Shown: positions 16,790 through 25,833 of the stretch, in pieces | How positions within the stretch are numbered: the stretch's first letter is position 1 | Layout of the letters: every line of letters starts with the position of its first letter | Origin: Paenibacillus marchantiophytorum | GTDB taxonomy: Bacteria > Bacillota > Bacilli > Paenibacillales > NBRC-103111 | Assembly: GCF_014640555.1 (NCBI RefSeq) | Contig: NZ_BMHE01000001.1 | Location: forward strand, 358,337 to 422,336 | Length of the DNA: 64,000 nucleotides | Direction: 5' to 3' | Translations under genes and position numbers: made by a program | Notes under the pieces: generated by a model | What the model saw: only the letters and a program-made list of their open reading frames with translations | What the model was told of the DNA's origin: nothing | Database searches by the model: none

Positions 16790-18620
16790 GGCTTGAGCCC
16801 TCCTTCTTGCGATCCGTCAGCGTGGATTCTTTCACGCCGAGCTTCCATGAAGCCGAGCTGATATGAGCTTGCCACATCTGTTCATATAATCCGCTCAGGG
16901 CCCGCAGTTCGTCATGTGTTCCCCGCTCTACGATTTCTCCTTTTTGCACGACCAGTATCTGCTCGGCAGCACGAATCGTAGACAAACGGTGCGCGATCAT
17001 AATGACCGTTTTCCCTTTGACAAGTTCAACCAGTGCACCTTGGATTTTCTTTTCATTTTCTGCATCTGCATAGGCTGTCGCTTCATCCAGCACCAGAATG
17101 GGGGCGTTCTTCAGCAAGGCCCGCGCAATAGCAATTCGCTGCGCCTCGCCGCCAGATAGATAGGTGCCGCCTTCACCGATCTTGGTGGCGTAACCTTGAG
17201 CAAGCTTCGTAATAAATTCATGACAGCAGGCCGTCTTGGCAGCCGCAATCACTTCAGCTTCGGATGCATCGATATTGCCCATGCGAATATTCGCTTCGAT
17301 CGTATCATAGAACAGATGCACGTCCTGGAATACAAAGGAAATCTTATCCATCAACATTTCCGTACCCATATCGCGAAGCGATACGCCGCCTATCGCGATT
17401 TCTCCCTCCTGAACGTCCCAGAAGCGCAGCAACAGACTGGCAATCGTTGATTTGCCTCCGCCGGAAGGACCGACTAAGGCCGTCATCTCGCCGGCTTTTG
17501 CCATAAATTGAACATCCTTCAAGATCGGTTTGAAATTCTTGCTGGTTGTGCGTTCATAGGCGAATGAGACATTCTTGAAAGTGATATCATACGCTGTTGG
17601 GACCTGCGGTGAAGACGGCTCCATCACGATAGCCTCCGCGAAAACCGCTTCGATCCGCTTGTTGTTCTCCACCACTTCTCTCATTCCACTGCCCACAAAC
17701 ATTAATTTCAACAGCGGCACGGATAAGCTGGGGGTAAGAATAATGAAGAGCAGGAAAGTAATAGCGAACGATTGGCTGCCAGCATTGCCGCTTGAGAGTA
17801 GAATGCCAACAGGGACAACGAAAGTGAACAATGAACTGACAATTACATAAAATAGACCATATGGTATCTTATATAAATCCGTTATTCGCAACGAAATATT
17901 ACGATACTCGACAACCGCTTGCTTGAACGTTAGAAAGGAATCTGCTTTGATCCCGAATATTTTCACCACAGGCATGCCCCGAATATATTCCACGCCTGTC
18001 GCATTCATGTTTTCTACAGCATGCTGAAACTCGCGATAAGCTTGCTGACCGCTCGCGCTGCCGAATAACTTGCTTTGCAGCCAGAAGCCAATGCCGATAG
18101 GGACCAGCAGCACGAGCGCCAAACTCCAATTCATCCAGAACAAATAGCCAATCAACAGAATTGGAATCATAACTGCGCTTACGATATCAGGCAATTGATG
18201 GGCGATAAATTTCTCTATTTTTTCAACGCTAACCTCGATAATCTTCTTCAATTCGCCTGTTGCTGTTGAGGTATGGTAACCCATCGGCACCTTGGCTATA
18301 TGCTCCGTAAGCCACACTCTCAGCTCATAGAGAATACGGAAGGCTGCGATATGTGAACACATGCCCCCGATATACAGCGCGACCAAAGCGCCAATCAAAG
18401 CCACCAAGGCAAAGATACCCCAATACAGAATAAGTGCCTGATCAGCGCCCGCTGGATTACCAGCATGCTGCAGAAGCTCTTGAACGATGATGTACACAGA
18501 GACAAAAGGAGCGATTTGCAGCAAACTGGAAATGACTGAAAACAAGCTTGCTACGATCAGCAGCCCTTTTTTCTCACTGGCAATTTGCAGTAAGCTCCTC
18601 ATTTCAACTTTCGAATCCAT
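16770..18620 (-). CDS. Half-ABC transporter, YbtP/IrtA-like siderophore importer subunit
   Basis: 616 residues: a six-helix exporter-type membrane domain (about 15-310) and a nucleotide-binding domain (about 340-590). Walker A is GPSGGGKST and the signature LSGGEAQRIAIARALLKNAP. Walker B ends DEATAYAD, a variant like the ATAFAD seen in YbtP-type subunits, whereas the partner has ATASLD, as expected of a heterodimer. GGAGG precedes the ATG. It starts 21 bp after the binding-protein gene and overlaps the next half-transporter, so the three are one operon. Confidence 0.82.
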   Translation of the reverse strand: MDSKVEMRSLLQIASEKKGLLIVASLFSVISSLLQIAPFVSVYIIVQELLQHAGNPAGADQALILYWGIFALVALIGALVALYIGGMCSHIAAFRILYELRVWLTEHIAKVPMGYHTSTATGELKKIIEVSVEKIEKFIAHQLPDIVSAVMIPILLIGYLFWMNWSLALVLLVPIGIGFWLQSKLFGSASGQQAYREFQHAVENMNATGVEYIRGMPVVKIFGIKADSFLTFKQAVVEYRNISLRITDLYKIPYGLFYVIVSSLFTFVVPVGILLSSGNAGSQSFAITFLLFIILTPSLSVPLLKLMFVGSGMREVVENNKRIEAVFAEAIVMEPSSPQVPTAYDITFKNVSFAYERTTSKNFKPILKDVQFMAKAGEMTALVGPSGGGKSTIASLLLRFWDVQEGEIAIGGVSLRDMGTEMLMDKISFVFQDVHLFYDTIEANIRMGNIDASEAEVIAAAKTACCHEFITKLAQGYATKIGEGGTYLSGGEAQRIAIARALLKNAPILVLDEATAYADAENEKKIQGALVELVKGKTVIMIAHRLSTIRAAEQILVVQKGEIVERGTHDELRALSGLYEQMWQAHISSASWKLGVKESTLTDRKKEGSSHESLLY

Positions 18621-18641
18621 TTCTCATCCTCCCTGTTCATC

Positions 18642-19586
18642 CTAGCTTTGTTTATGTTTATCCAGAATTAGCTGTCCAAGCTTATCCAATAGAACCATGC
18701 GACCCAATGCTGTATAGGAATAATTATAGTTATCGACATTCGTGATCTTGTAGATGTTCTTCTTCTGTACGGCCTTCATATTGGTCCATACCTGACTGTC
18801 ACTCATTTTGTTTTCGCTGTTTTCCATGAAAATCAAATGGTCTGGGTTGATCGTAGACAATCCTTCCAGAGCGATTTGAATGCCGCCCCAAGCTTCTGGT
18901 TCTGGAATTCCCGTCGCCTTCTTGATGCCCAGATCCTTGTAAACAAGCTCAGCCGTTCCCGTGGACAAATAGACGACTAGATTTTTGGGATAAGTTTCAA
19001 TGACTGCTAAAGACTCCCCCTGAAGAATTGGTTCCAACTTCTTCTTCCATGCTGCGACCTTGCTTTCGTAGGTTTCCAACCATTTATCTTTCTTATCTAC
19101 TTCTCCAAGAAGCTTGGCTAGGAAATCCAATCGGTTTCTCCACTCATAATAAGGGTGCGGGACAATTACAGTAGGCGCGATTTTCGATAACTGATCGTAC
19201 ATTTCCTGATTGAACAAGCTGCCAAGAATAATTAAATCCGGTTCAACCGACATCACTGCCTCTACACTGATTGCTTCCCCATACCATCCGAGATTAACTG
19301 TATCCTTCCCCAAAGGATCCTTAATTGTCGGGGAAAACACCTTCCGATCTCCATAATCCGCATTCGCTGAGGCAATGGGTTTAATCCCGAGCAACAAAAG
19401 TTCCTCTGTTGATCCCGATAGATCGGCGATACGCTTTGGATTTATCGGAACCGTGACCTTCTGGCTATTCGGATTAACAATTACCTGTTGTTTGGAAGAT
19501 TCCTTTCCTCCGCTTGTCTGTGAAATCCCGCATCCCGCCAACACCAGAATGCAGCATACAACGGCCAATCTCATTACGTTTCTCAT
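18642..19586 (-). CDS. Ferric-siderophore-binding lipoprotein
   Basis: 314 residues with a lipoprotein signal (LVLAGC, Cys at 19) and the class III periplasmic-binding fold (TroA/FeuA/FhuD-type, about 45-310). Typical features are the PKRIADLSGSTEELLLLG start and VEPDLIILGSLF. It would deliver iron chelates at the membrane surface. A Fur box lies 59-77 bp upstream of the ATG, and GGGAGG precedes the start. It is unusual that no FecCD-type permease follows; the only transporter genes downstream are two exporter-fold half-ABC proteins. Confidence 0.9.
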   Translation of the reverse strand: MRNVMRLAVVCCILVLAGCGISQTSGGKESSKQQVIVNPNSQKVTVPINPKRIADLSGSTEELLLLGIKPIASANADYGDRKVFSPTIKDPLGKDTVNLGWYGEAISVEAVMSVEPDLIILGSLFNQEMYDQLSKIAPTVIVPHPYYEWRNRLDFLAKLLGEVDKKDKWLETYESKVAAWKKKLEPILQGESLAVIETYPKNLVVYLSTGTAELVYKDLGIKKATGIPEPEAWGGIQIALEGLSTINPDHLIFMENSENKMSDSQVWTNMKAVQKKNIYKITNVDNYNYSYTALGRMVLLDKLGQLILDKHKQS

Positions 19587-19644
19587 TGACTTTCTCCTCC
19601 CGGTATCTCATCATGTTGTAACATCCCCTGATTCCTAACTCACA

Positions 19645-19663
19645 GATAATAATAATCATTATC
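19645..19663 (-). promoter_or_regulatory. Fur box of the siderophore-uptake operon
   Basis: GATAATAATAATCATTATC matches the classical 19-bp Fur consensus GATAATGATAATCATTATC at 18 of 19 positions. It lies directly upstream of the binding-protein gene and downstream of the AraC gene, so the transport operon should be repressed by Fur when iron is ample. Confidence 0.9.
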
Positions 19664-19795
19664 AATTGAACTTGAAAAAAAAGTTCATGCTCTATTCGTC
19701 ATCATCAGTTGTCGCAACCTACTATCTCACAGATGTTCTGGATGGAGATACCCCAATCGGGAGTTTTAAGACACGAAAACGGATTGAATGCTTGG

Positions 19796-20797
19796 CTAGC
19801 GCTTCAGATGTCGGAAATAATCGGAAGGATTGACACCGAATTTCTTTTTGAAATGTTCCGAAAAATGGCCCGCTTTACCGAAACCGACGGCAGAAGCTGC
19901 CTCCGTAATCGTGATGTGGCTTTCTCTTAACAATCCAAAAGCTCTTTCCAGTCGTTGATCAATTACATAAGCGTAAACGGGCAGGCCAAATAACAGCTTA
20001 AACCCTTTCTTGAGCTTAAATTCGTTAAGGCAAACACACTGGGCAAGCGCCGCCAGACTAGGAGGAGCAATCAAATCGGCATCGACGATGTCTTTGGCAC
20101 GGTGCAGGCTTGCTATATCTGTTCGGGATAACCCTGATGTGGAAGTGCTGCTAAGATTCTTCTCCATCAAAGATTCGCTTAAATAAATAGCAACTAACTC
20201 CATAACTTTTCCTTCCAAATAAATACGTTTGATATCCCCTTGGTACTGACAATGCGTAATCTCATGAACAACCCGCTTCAGGGCGGGGGTCGATTCCGTG
20301 TTATAATACAGTCCGCAATTAGCCGCTAACACCGAAGTCAGTTTGTGCAAAGGAAGATGCTGCAGCGCGCCATTCGACTCCGTATGATTGAATTTAATCG
20401 TCAATCCTTGAAAACGTCTGTCTCGCTCATACTGACAATTATTGCTTGCATCATTATCACCATAGACCGACACCCCGCCAGACTCCAACCCAAACTCCCC
20501 TGGCTGCCCAGCAACGCTCCAATGTATGCTCTCCCCTAGACAAAATCCAAGGTTTAGGCTGTTCCCCCCTTCCTTGCTGCTCATTTTCATATTGTCATGA
20601 AAGGAAACATCACAAATAACCAATTCCAAAAATGAATTGGGTTGCACACGCCGCCAGTATCCTTGTCCCATCTGTTCAGGCAGCCTGACAATTTGATCAA
20701 ACCAAGAGGATTTATACATATGATTCAATTCCAGCGTAAGCGAACAATCGCTATCTACCTTATTGTCAATTTGACACCATCTCTCACCATTCTCCAT
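19796..20797 (-). CDS. PchR/YbtA-like AraC-family regulator
   Basis: 333 residues from the ATG at 20797 (GAGG, 8 bases upstream). The C-terminal 100 residues carry the AraC double helix-turn-helix (LAALAQCVCLNEFKLKKGFK and a final KKFGVNPSDYFRHL). The KLKKGFK.LFG pattern is typical of PchR/YbtA regulators, which sense a ferric siderophore and activate its uptake genes. The N-terminal half has no named domain I recognise. It lies just upstream of the Fur-box-controlled siderophore operon, on the same strand. Confidence 0.85.
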   Translation of the reverse strand: MENGERWCQIDNKVDSDCSLTLELNHMYKSSWFDQIVRLPEQMGQGYWRRVQPNSFLELVICDVSFHDNMKMSSKEGGNSLNLGFCLGESIHWSVAGQPGEFGLESGGVSVYGDNDASNNCQYERDRRFQGLTIKFNHTESNGALQHLPLHKLTSVLAANCGLYYNTESTPALKRVVHEITHCQYQGDIKRIYLEGKVMELVAIYLSESLMEKNLSSTSTSGLSRTDIASLHRAKDIVDADLIAPPSLAALAQCVCLNEFKLKKGFKLLFGLPVYAYVIDQRLERAFGLLRESHITITEAASAVGFGKAGHFSEHFKKKFGVNPSDYFRHLKR

Positions 20798-20898
20798 CGT
20801 AAGCACCTCTATTAATTATTTACTGCATTGTATCCATTACCCCAATTATAAGTAATATGGAATCAATGTACATGGACATTTTCCACCGCAGCACGAAA

Positions 20899-21190
20899 AA
20901 GAAAAACGGCTTCGCCGCCCTGAGAGATCAGCCTCTTAGTAGCGACAAAACCTGTTAAGGGAACTAGAGGACGCTATATAGGCAAATAGCTGGGATGCTG
21001 TGGTATTAGCGGAACTACAGGGTCTTATTTCCACGAAAAACGCTGAATTTGCCTTGAAACAGCAAAATAGCGGACTGTAGTTCCCTCACCCCTGCGATAT
21101 GGATACTTTTGGCTAGAATAGCGGACTGCAGTTCCCTGACTCTGTTCGCACAGGGCGGCTGGAGCAACTCCGCGCTCACCCCAAAACATA
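20899..21190. repeat. 290-bp dispersed intergenic repeat, copy 2
   Basis: Near-identical to 5461-5750 in the same orientation, with scattered single-base changes. It holds the same alternating ATAGCGGACTGTAGTTCCCT motifs. It fills most of the gap between the AraC regulator and the 73-residue gene; nothing else is visible in 20807-21190. Confidence 0.93.
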
Positions 21191-21195
21191 TCATC

Positions 21196-21234
21196 TAAAA
21201 AAACCTCAATCATCATCACGGATGAATTGAGGCT
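21196..21234 (-). terminator. Intrinsic terminator of the 73-residue gene
   Basis: CCTCAATCATC / GATGAATTGAGG stem with a run of T on the minus strand, about 20 bp past the stop. Confidence 0.85.
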
Positions 21235-21253
21235 CTTTGGTACATTGCTGTTC

Positions 21254-21475
21254 CTATACTTTCGGCTTCTGCCCGATTACACGAACAGGACGTTCCACCC
21301 AATTGTCACGATTCATCTGCTTCACTTGGTTAATCGGATTTTTAAGATCAATAACTTCAACATACTTGCCTTTTTCTTTCAAGGTAGCTTCAAGCTTTTC
21401 TTTGTAGCTCGTTCCCGGCGCAGGTCCGCCGCCGCCATTGCGTTTTCCTTTGTTCCACACTCTGCCTTTACTCAT
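21254..21475 (-). CDS. Hypothetical 73-residue basic protein
   Basis: Starts MSKGRVWNKGKRNGGGGPAP and is rich in Lys, Arg and Gly, with no membrane segment. GGAG precedes the ATG at a good distance, and a strong terminator follows the stop, so expression is likely. A basic Gly-rich head might bind nucleic acid, but I recognise no family and assign no function. Confidence 0.65.
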   Translation of the reverse strand: MSKGRVWNKGKRNGGGGPAPGTSYKEKLEATLKEKGKYVEVIDLKNPINQVKQMNRDNWVERPVRVIGQKPKV

Positions 21476-21562
21476 TTCACCACTCCATTTTTGTTTTAAG
21501 TGTAAAGGCAGACGCGGAAAAACGCAAATATTTGCTGCAAATTGTGACCTGTCTATACAAGT

Positions 21563-22570
21563 TTATCCTTGCAACTCGAAAGCTTTCGCCAGTAAGCGAT
21601 AAGAATGAACACGTGCCGCCGCGTCATGAATCGGCGATACGACCATGATTTCATCCGCTTGGTACGCTTCATTCAACTTGAGAATTTCCGCCTTCACTTG
21701 CTCCGGCGTTCCGACAACCCGTTTGTGCTGACGGCCGCGAATCAGCTGTAGATCGGATTCCGTATACGGATAGTTCATCGCCGTCTCTACAGATGGGAAA
21801 GATGGCAGCAGCGCGCCGCGGCCCAGCGAGAGAAAGAATAGGTCCGTGCTCGTCGCCAAACGCTTGGCCTCTTCTTCCGTATCTGCGCAAATAACCAGAA
21901 TGGCCGCCAGAGAATGGGCTTGTGCATTCAAGATCGATGGCTTAAAGTGCTCCCGATAAATGCGCAAAGCTTGTTCGCAATCCGCATTGCCGAAAAATTG
22001 CGCAAAGCCAAAAGCAGCTCCTTGATCCGCGGCAATTCGGGCGCTGTCATACGAGGAGCCTAGCAGCCAGATGTCCGGTGCTGTGTTGATGACAGGCGAC
22101 GCATGAAGCCCGGCGAATCGGTGATTCCCCGGCAGCGCATCATGGAGATAGCCCGTCAAATCCGCCACCTGCTGCGGGTACTGGTCGACGCCTGTATACT
22201 TGCCCTCTTGCAGTGCGCGTGTAGAAATCGGCATCCCGCCGGGCGCGCGCCCCAGACCTACATCGATTCGTCCAGGATGAAGAGCCTCCAACAAACGAAA
22301 ATTTTCTGCTACTTTATAAGCACTGTAATGCGGCATCATAATACCGCCGGAGCCTAAGCGAATCCGCTTCGTCTTGGCCGCCAGATGAGCAATCAGCACT
22401 TCTGGGCTGGAATGAGCCAGCGCTTGCGAGGCATGATGCTCGGATACCCAATAACGTGTATAACCAAGTTGATCTGCTTCTTGCGCCAGTTCTGTCGTTT
22501 CAACTAACGTTTCTGCAGCATTACGGCCTTCGCCTATTTGTGATTGGTCCAAAATCCCCAATTTCAACAT
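21563..22570 (-). CDS. Luciferase-like monooxygenase (LLM), MsnO8-type
   Basis: 335 residues of the flavin-dependent bacterial-luciferase TIM-barrel family. Marks are the N-terminal LGILDQSQIGEGR, RYWVSEHHASQALAHSSPEV near 40, RLGSGGIMMPHYS near 70 and VGLGRAPGGMP near 103. This subfamily is common in organosulfur clusters (compare YtmO in the B. subtilis ytmI operon). A terminator separates it from the acetyltransferase upstream, so it is probably its own unit at the edge of the sulfur region. It is clearly related to the LLM at 35865-36878 in the same region. Confidence 0.85.
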   Translation of the reverse strand: MLKLGILDQSQIGEGRNAAETLVETTELAQEADQLGYTRYWVSEHHASQALAHSSPEVLIAHLAAKTKRIRLGSGGIMMPHYSAYKVAENFRLLEALHPGRIDVGLGRAPGGMPISTRALQEGKYTGVDQYPQQVADLTGYLHDALPGNHRFAGLHASPVINTAPDIWLLGSSYDSARIAADQGAAFGFAQFFGNADCEQALRIYREHFKPSILNAQAHSLAAILVICADTEEEAKRLATSTDLFFLSLGRGALLPSFPSVETAMNYPYTESDLQLIRGRQHKRVVGTPEQVKAEILKLNEAYQADEIMVVSPIHDAAARVHSYRLLAKAFELQG

Positions 22571-22618
22571 CTACATCACCTCTAAACTAACTGTAACACA
22601 AATAAGCACAGAATAGCA

Positions 22619-22654
22619 AAAGCAGTCGTTCCCCTTGCTAACGACTGCTCTTTT
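22619..22654 (-). terminator. Terminator of the cystine-import/acetyltransferase operon
   Basis: AGCAGTCGTT / AACGACTGCT stem followed on the minus strand by TTTT, 7 bp beyond the GNAT stop codon. Confidence 0.82.
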
Positions 22655-22660
22655 CTGCTT

Positions 22661-23158
22661 TTATTGGGCAAGACTAGCCTGCTTTAACAACTTTTTCTTC
22701 AAAAAGATTAATGTATCCGAATCTCCAAGCGGCCTTTGGAAAAAGGCTTCATAACCCTTTCGTTGGTACATCGTAAGCAGCCACGGATGGTTTTGCGAAG
22801 TAGCAAGGACGACTCCGTCTGCGAGCAGAGTATCGCGCACAATCACTTCTTCCACATACGCGAGCAGCCGATTGCCAATACCTTGATTCTTGTAAGCTGG
22901 TGAAACTGCAAACCAATATAAGAAGGGCAGCTCAGTCAGTTCCGGCAAATTTTTCAAAGAAAGAGTAGCCGCAATAGAACCGTCAATCTCTAGTACATAG
23001 TTGGTATTATTCAGCAAATTATCCTTAATGAGATCAATATCCGCATTCGCTGCTAGAAACGTAATGCCCAGCTCGCGGATAGACGCATACGCGCGATGAA
23101 TTACTTGAAATTGTTCTTCTGCATCGTCAATCGTTGCTAAACGATACACCTCGCTCAT
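22661..23158 (-). CDS. GNAT N-acetyltransferase, YxeL/YtmI-like
   Basis: 165 residues of the GNAT fold, with motif A FAVSPAYKNQGIGNRLLAYVEE near 89-110 (acetyl-CoA loop QGIGNR) and a C-terminal YQRKGYEAFF strand. In B. subtilis the ytmI and yxe operons each contain such an acetyltransferase next to a cystine-type ABC transporter and a flavin monooxygenase, where it N-acetylates S-(2-succino)cysteine-type compounds. The same neighbours occur here. AAGGTGATG precedes the ATG. No deacetylase gene is present in the window. Confidence 0.8.
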   Translation of the reverse strand: MSEVYRLATIDDAEEQFQVIHRAYASIRELGITFLAANADIDLIKDNLLNNTNYVLEIDGSIAATLSLKNLPELTELPFLYWFAVSPAYKNQGIGNRLLAYVEEVIVRDTLLADGVVLATSQNHPWLLTMYQRKGYEAFFQRPLGDSDTLIFLKKKLLKQASLAQ

Positions 23159-23174
23159 GTCATCACCTTCCTAT

Positions 23175-24323
23175 TTATTGGACACTTTCCGCATTCTGAA
23201 ACCTGGATAAGGCAAAGGAGGAAATATCGTAGTCCGTTTGACCCTTCTGGATCAAATCCTTCAACATTTCACCGACGACACTGCCAAATTTGAAGCCATG
23301 GCCAGAGAAACCTCCCGCAAGCAGCACATGCTTGTGTACGGGATGACGATCGATAATGAAGTGTTCATCTGGCGTCACTTCATATTTGCATACAGCCGTG
23401 CGAACCACTCTCCCTGCTGCTTGCGGCAGAAAGGCTTCCAGCGCTCGGCGCAAATCTTGTTCATCGTCCGGATACGCACCGAACGGCGCGAACAACTGCC
23501 CAGGCTTCCACACTTGGCCCGCATCATGCCGGCCGATTTTCACGCCGGAGCCGTTAATGCTCGGAAAACCATAGAAGCCGCCATGGTCGGCCCCGAAGGT
23601 AAACCCTGGAAAGACGGAGGCGTCATACAGCGCTTGATCCGATTGGAACCAGGCTACCGCTTTGCGTACAGAGCGAATGGGGAGGTTAACGATGTCCTCC
23701 AATGTTCCGAACCAAGCTCCCGCAGAGAGAACAAGCTGATCCGCGTGATAGGCTCCATCCAAGGTATGCACGGTAACACCGCTACTGTGCACCTGAATGT
23801 TGGTAACTTGCGTATTCACCAGAAGTCTCGCACCTGCGGCTAAGGCTTGCTGACGGTAGGCACGCACGCAAGCCTCGCTGTTCAGATAACCTGCCTTCGC
23901 TTCATACAAGCCCACATAAGCGTCAGGAGGCTGAGCTCCGGGCCAGCGTTTGCGAATTTCATCCGCAGCCAGCTGCTCTACCTGAATTCCGAAATCAACA
24001 GCCGCCTGCCGTTTGACCTCCAAATTCGCGGATTCCGCGGCACCCATATTGAGCACACCGCTGCGGACCAACAACGGCTGTCCGTAGGCTTCTTCCAGTT
24101 CCGTCCACAGCTTATCCGCTCTAAGCGCCATTGCCGTGTAAGTTCCACTGCCTGAATAAGCATGACGGATCAGCCGCGTCTCCCCGTGGTGGCTGCCTGC
24201 AGTGTGCGGAGGATCAAATTTATCTATCAGCAGCACTTTGACCTTATTTTTCGCCAAATGATATCCGGCACTCATTCCCATGGACCCTGCGCCAATGATA
24301 ATGACATCATATGAGGTTGGTAT
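23175..24323 (-). CDS. SolA/MTOX-type FAD amine oxidase with a non-standard start
   Basis: 382 residues if read from the ATA at 24323. DAO-family flavoenzyme like N-methyltryptophan oxidase/sarcosine oxidase, with GSHHGETRLIRHAY near 45 and the C-terminal GGFSGHGFKFG typical of this group. The FAD motif IIIGAGSMG lies upstream of the first ATG (24281), so a 24281 start would cut it. Between the in-frame TGA and that motif there is no ATG, GTG or TTG. A good Shine-Dalgarno (AGGGGTGAGG) sits just before an ATA codon. The gene either starts at ATA/ATT or carries a frameshift at its 5' end. It lies between the importer and the acetyltransferase. Confidence 0.78.
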   Translation of the reverse strand: MPTSYDVIIIGAGSMGMSAGYHLAKNKVKVLLIDKFDPPHTAGSHHGETRLIRHAYSGSGTYTAMALRADKLWTELEEAYGQPLLVRSGVLNMGAAESANLEVKRQAAVDFGIQVEQLAADEIRKRWPGAQPPDAYVGLYEAKAGYLNSEACVRAYRQQALAAGARLLVNTQVTNIQVHSSGVTVHTLDGAYHADQLVLSAGAWFGTLEDIVNLPIRSVRKAVAWFQSDQALYDASVFPGFTFGADHGGFYGFPSINGSGVKIGRHDAGQVWKPGQLFAPFGAYPDDEQDLRRALEAFLPQAAGRVVRTAVCKYEVTPDEHFIIDRHPVHKHVLLAGGFSGHGFKFGSVVGEMLKDLIQKGQTDYDISSFALSRFQNAESVQ

Positions 24324-24363
24324 ACGTCCTCACCCCTTTTCTAATTCCACTCGTTACTTTCCT

Positions 24364-25116
24364 TTATATCACATAACTCCAATCCGGTGTTACACGCTTC
24401 AAGAACTGCCTCGTTCTCTCTTCTCTAGGTCTAACAAAGACATCCTCAGGTTCTCCCTGCTCTACGATCACGCCGCCATCCATGAACACAACATGGCTCG
24501 AAACTTCCCTCGCGAAGCTAACTTCGTGGGTCACAATAATCATAGTGACGCCATCATCCGCGATCTTGCGGATCACCGACAGCACCTCGCCTACCAATTC
24601 CGGATCCAGTGCTGAGGTCGGCTCATCGAATAGAATGACTTCCGGATTAAGCGCCAGTGCGCGGGCAATGCCTACACGCTGTTGTTGGCCTCCGGAAAGC
24701 TGACTCGGATAGGCATCAATTTTGTCAGAGAGCCCGACTTTGTTCAGCACCTCGAGACTTGTGCGCCTTGCTTCTTCTTTGGGCTGTTTTTGAGCGATAA
24801 CAAGACCTTCCATCACATTTTCCAGGACGGTTTTGTGCTTAAACAGATTATAATGCTGAAACACCATCGCTGTTTTTTTCCGCAGTTGGAGGATATCCTG
24901 CTTGCTTGGATGTTTGCCGCTAATTTTAAAATCACCAATCGAAATTTCGCCTTCATTTGGACGCTCAAGGAAATTCACGCACCGCAGCAGCGTTGTTTTG
25001 CCGGAACCGCTTGGCCCTAGAATCGCCACAACGTCACCTTTTTCAACAGTTAAATGAATACCGTTCAGCACTTTATTTTTGCCAAAAGCCTTATGAATGT
25101 TCGTTAACTGAATCAT
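24364..25116 (-). CDS. Amino-acid (cystine-type) ABC transporter ATPase
   Basis: 250 residues, a complete PAAT-family ATPase. Walker A is GPSGSGKTT (about 34-42), the Q-loop VFQHYNLF, the signature [16 protein letters not shown] and Walker [15 protein letters not shown]. It overlaps the upstream permease by 4 bp (ATGA), so it belongs to the importer operon of 24364-27408. Resembles TcyN/YxeO of B. subtilis, which drive uptake of cystine and related thioethers; the substrate is inferred from context. Confidence 0.9.
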   Translation of the reverse strand: MIQLTNIHKAFGKNKVLNGIHLTVEKGDVVAILGPSGSGKTTLLRCVNFLERPNEGEISIGDFKISGKHPSKQDILQLRKKTAMVFQHYNLFKHKTVLENVMEGLVIAQKQPKEEARRTSLEVLNKVGLSDKIDAYPSQLSGGQQQRVGIARALALNPEVILFDEPTSALDPELVGEVLSVIRKIADDGVTMIIVTHEVSFAREVSSHVVFMDGGVIVEQGEPEDVFVRPREERTRQFLKRVTPDWSYVI

Positions 25117-25823
25117 ACAACACCTCCTCGATTGTACACGGTGACTTTTTTCTCCAAAAATGCCGTCAAGCGTTCAGCCAACAGCGTCAAACCCCAATAA
25201 ATAAAAGCTGCCGCAATATAGGCTTCCAAGAATTTTAAACTGACCGACGCCACAACGCTTGCTTTGCCGAGAAGTTCCATCTGAGATACGGTAAAGGCCA
25301 GCGAAGAAGTATGCAGAAAGCCTACAAAAATATTGCATAAATTCGGTAAAATCACACCGATTGCTTGCGGCGCAACAATACGCCAAAGCGCCTGCGGCGT
25401 CGACATCCCAATGGAATGAGCCGCCTCAATCTGGCCGCGATCCACTGATAGAATACCGGAGCGAATGATTTCCGACATATACGCCCCGGCAGTGATGGAG
25501 AAAGCCGTCAGAACAATCAGCAAGGAAGGCACGGAGGACGATTTGAAGCTCCACCCGTAATAGGCAGACAATCGATCAATAACGAGCGGCAGCCCGAAAT
25601 AAATGACCGTGATGTGCAGCAAGATCGGCGTTCCCCGCAGAAAGGAAACATAGAAATCCAGCAGCCGATAGATATATTTCACTTTGTATATGCGAGCGAA
25701 AGCGGTTAATAAACCGATACCGAAGCCAATAACAAGCGGAATGAAGGTCAGTACAAGGGTCAGCGGAAGCGCCTTGAGAATCTCAAAAAAAGCCGTATAA
25801 ATGAATACAATATCAATTTTCAT
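25113..25823 (-). CDS. Amino-acid ABC transporter permease (TcyM/TcyL-like)
   Basis: 236 residues, with about five membrane segments, the [15 protein letters not shown] motif near 57 and the EAA-loop segment [22 protein letters not shown] near 133. It is paired with a second permease at 25834, so the channel is a heterodimer, as in TcyLM. The genes are tightly packed, with overlap into the ATPase gene. Confidence 0.9.
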   Translation of the reverse strand: MKIDIVFIYTAFFEILKALPLTLVLTFIPLVIGFGIGLLTAFARIYKVKYIYRLLDFYVSFLRGTPILLHITVIYFGLPLVIDRLSAYYGWSFKSSSVPSLLIVLTAFSITAGAYMSEIIRSGILSVDRGQIEAAHSIGMSTPQALWRIVAPQAIGVILPNLCNIFVGFLHTSSLAFTVSQMELLGKASVVASVSLKFLEAYIAAAFIYWGLTLLAERLTAFLEKKVTVYNRGGVV

Positions 25824-25833
25824 ATCCCTTACC

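Noticed and set aside
15050-18620. Multidrug or cytochrome bd assembly (CydCD) exporter
   Set aside because: Sequence alone would allow it, but the siderophore lipoprotein, Fur box and PchR-like regulator, plus the ATAYAD/ATASLD asymmetry, fit siderophore import better.
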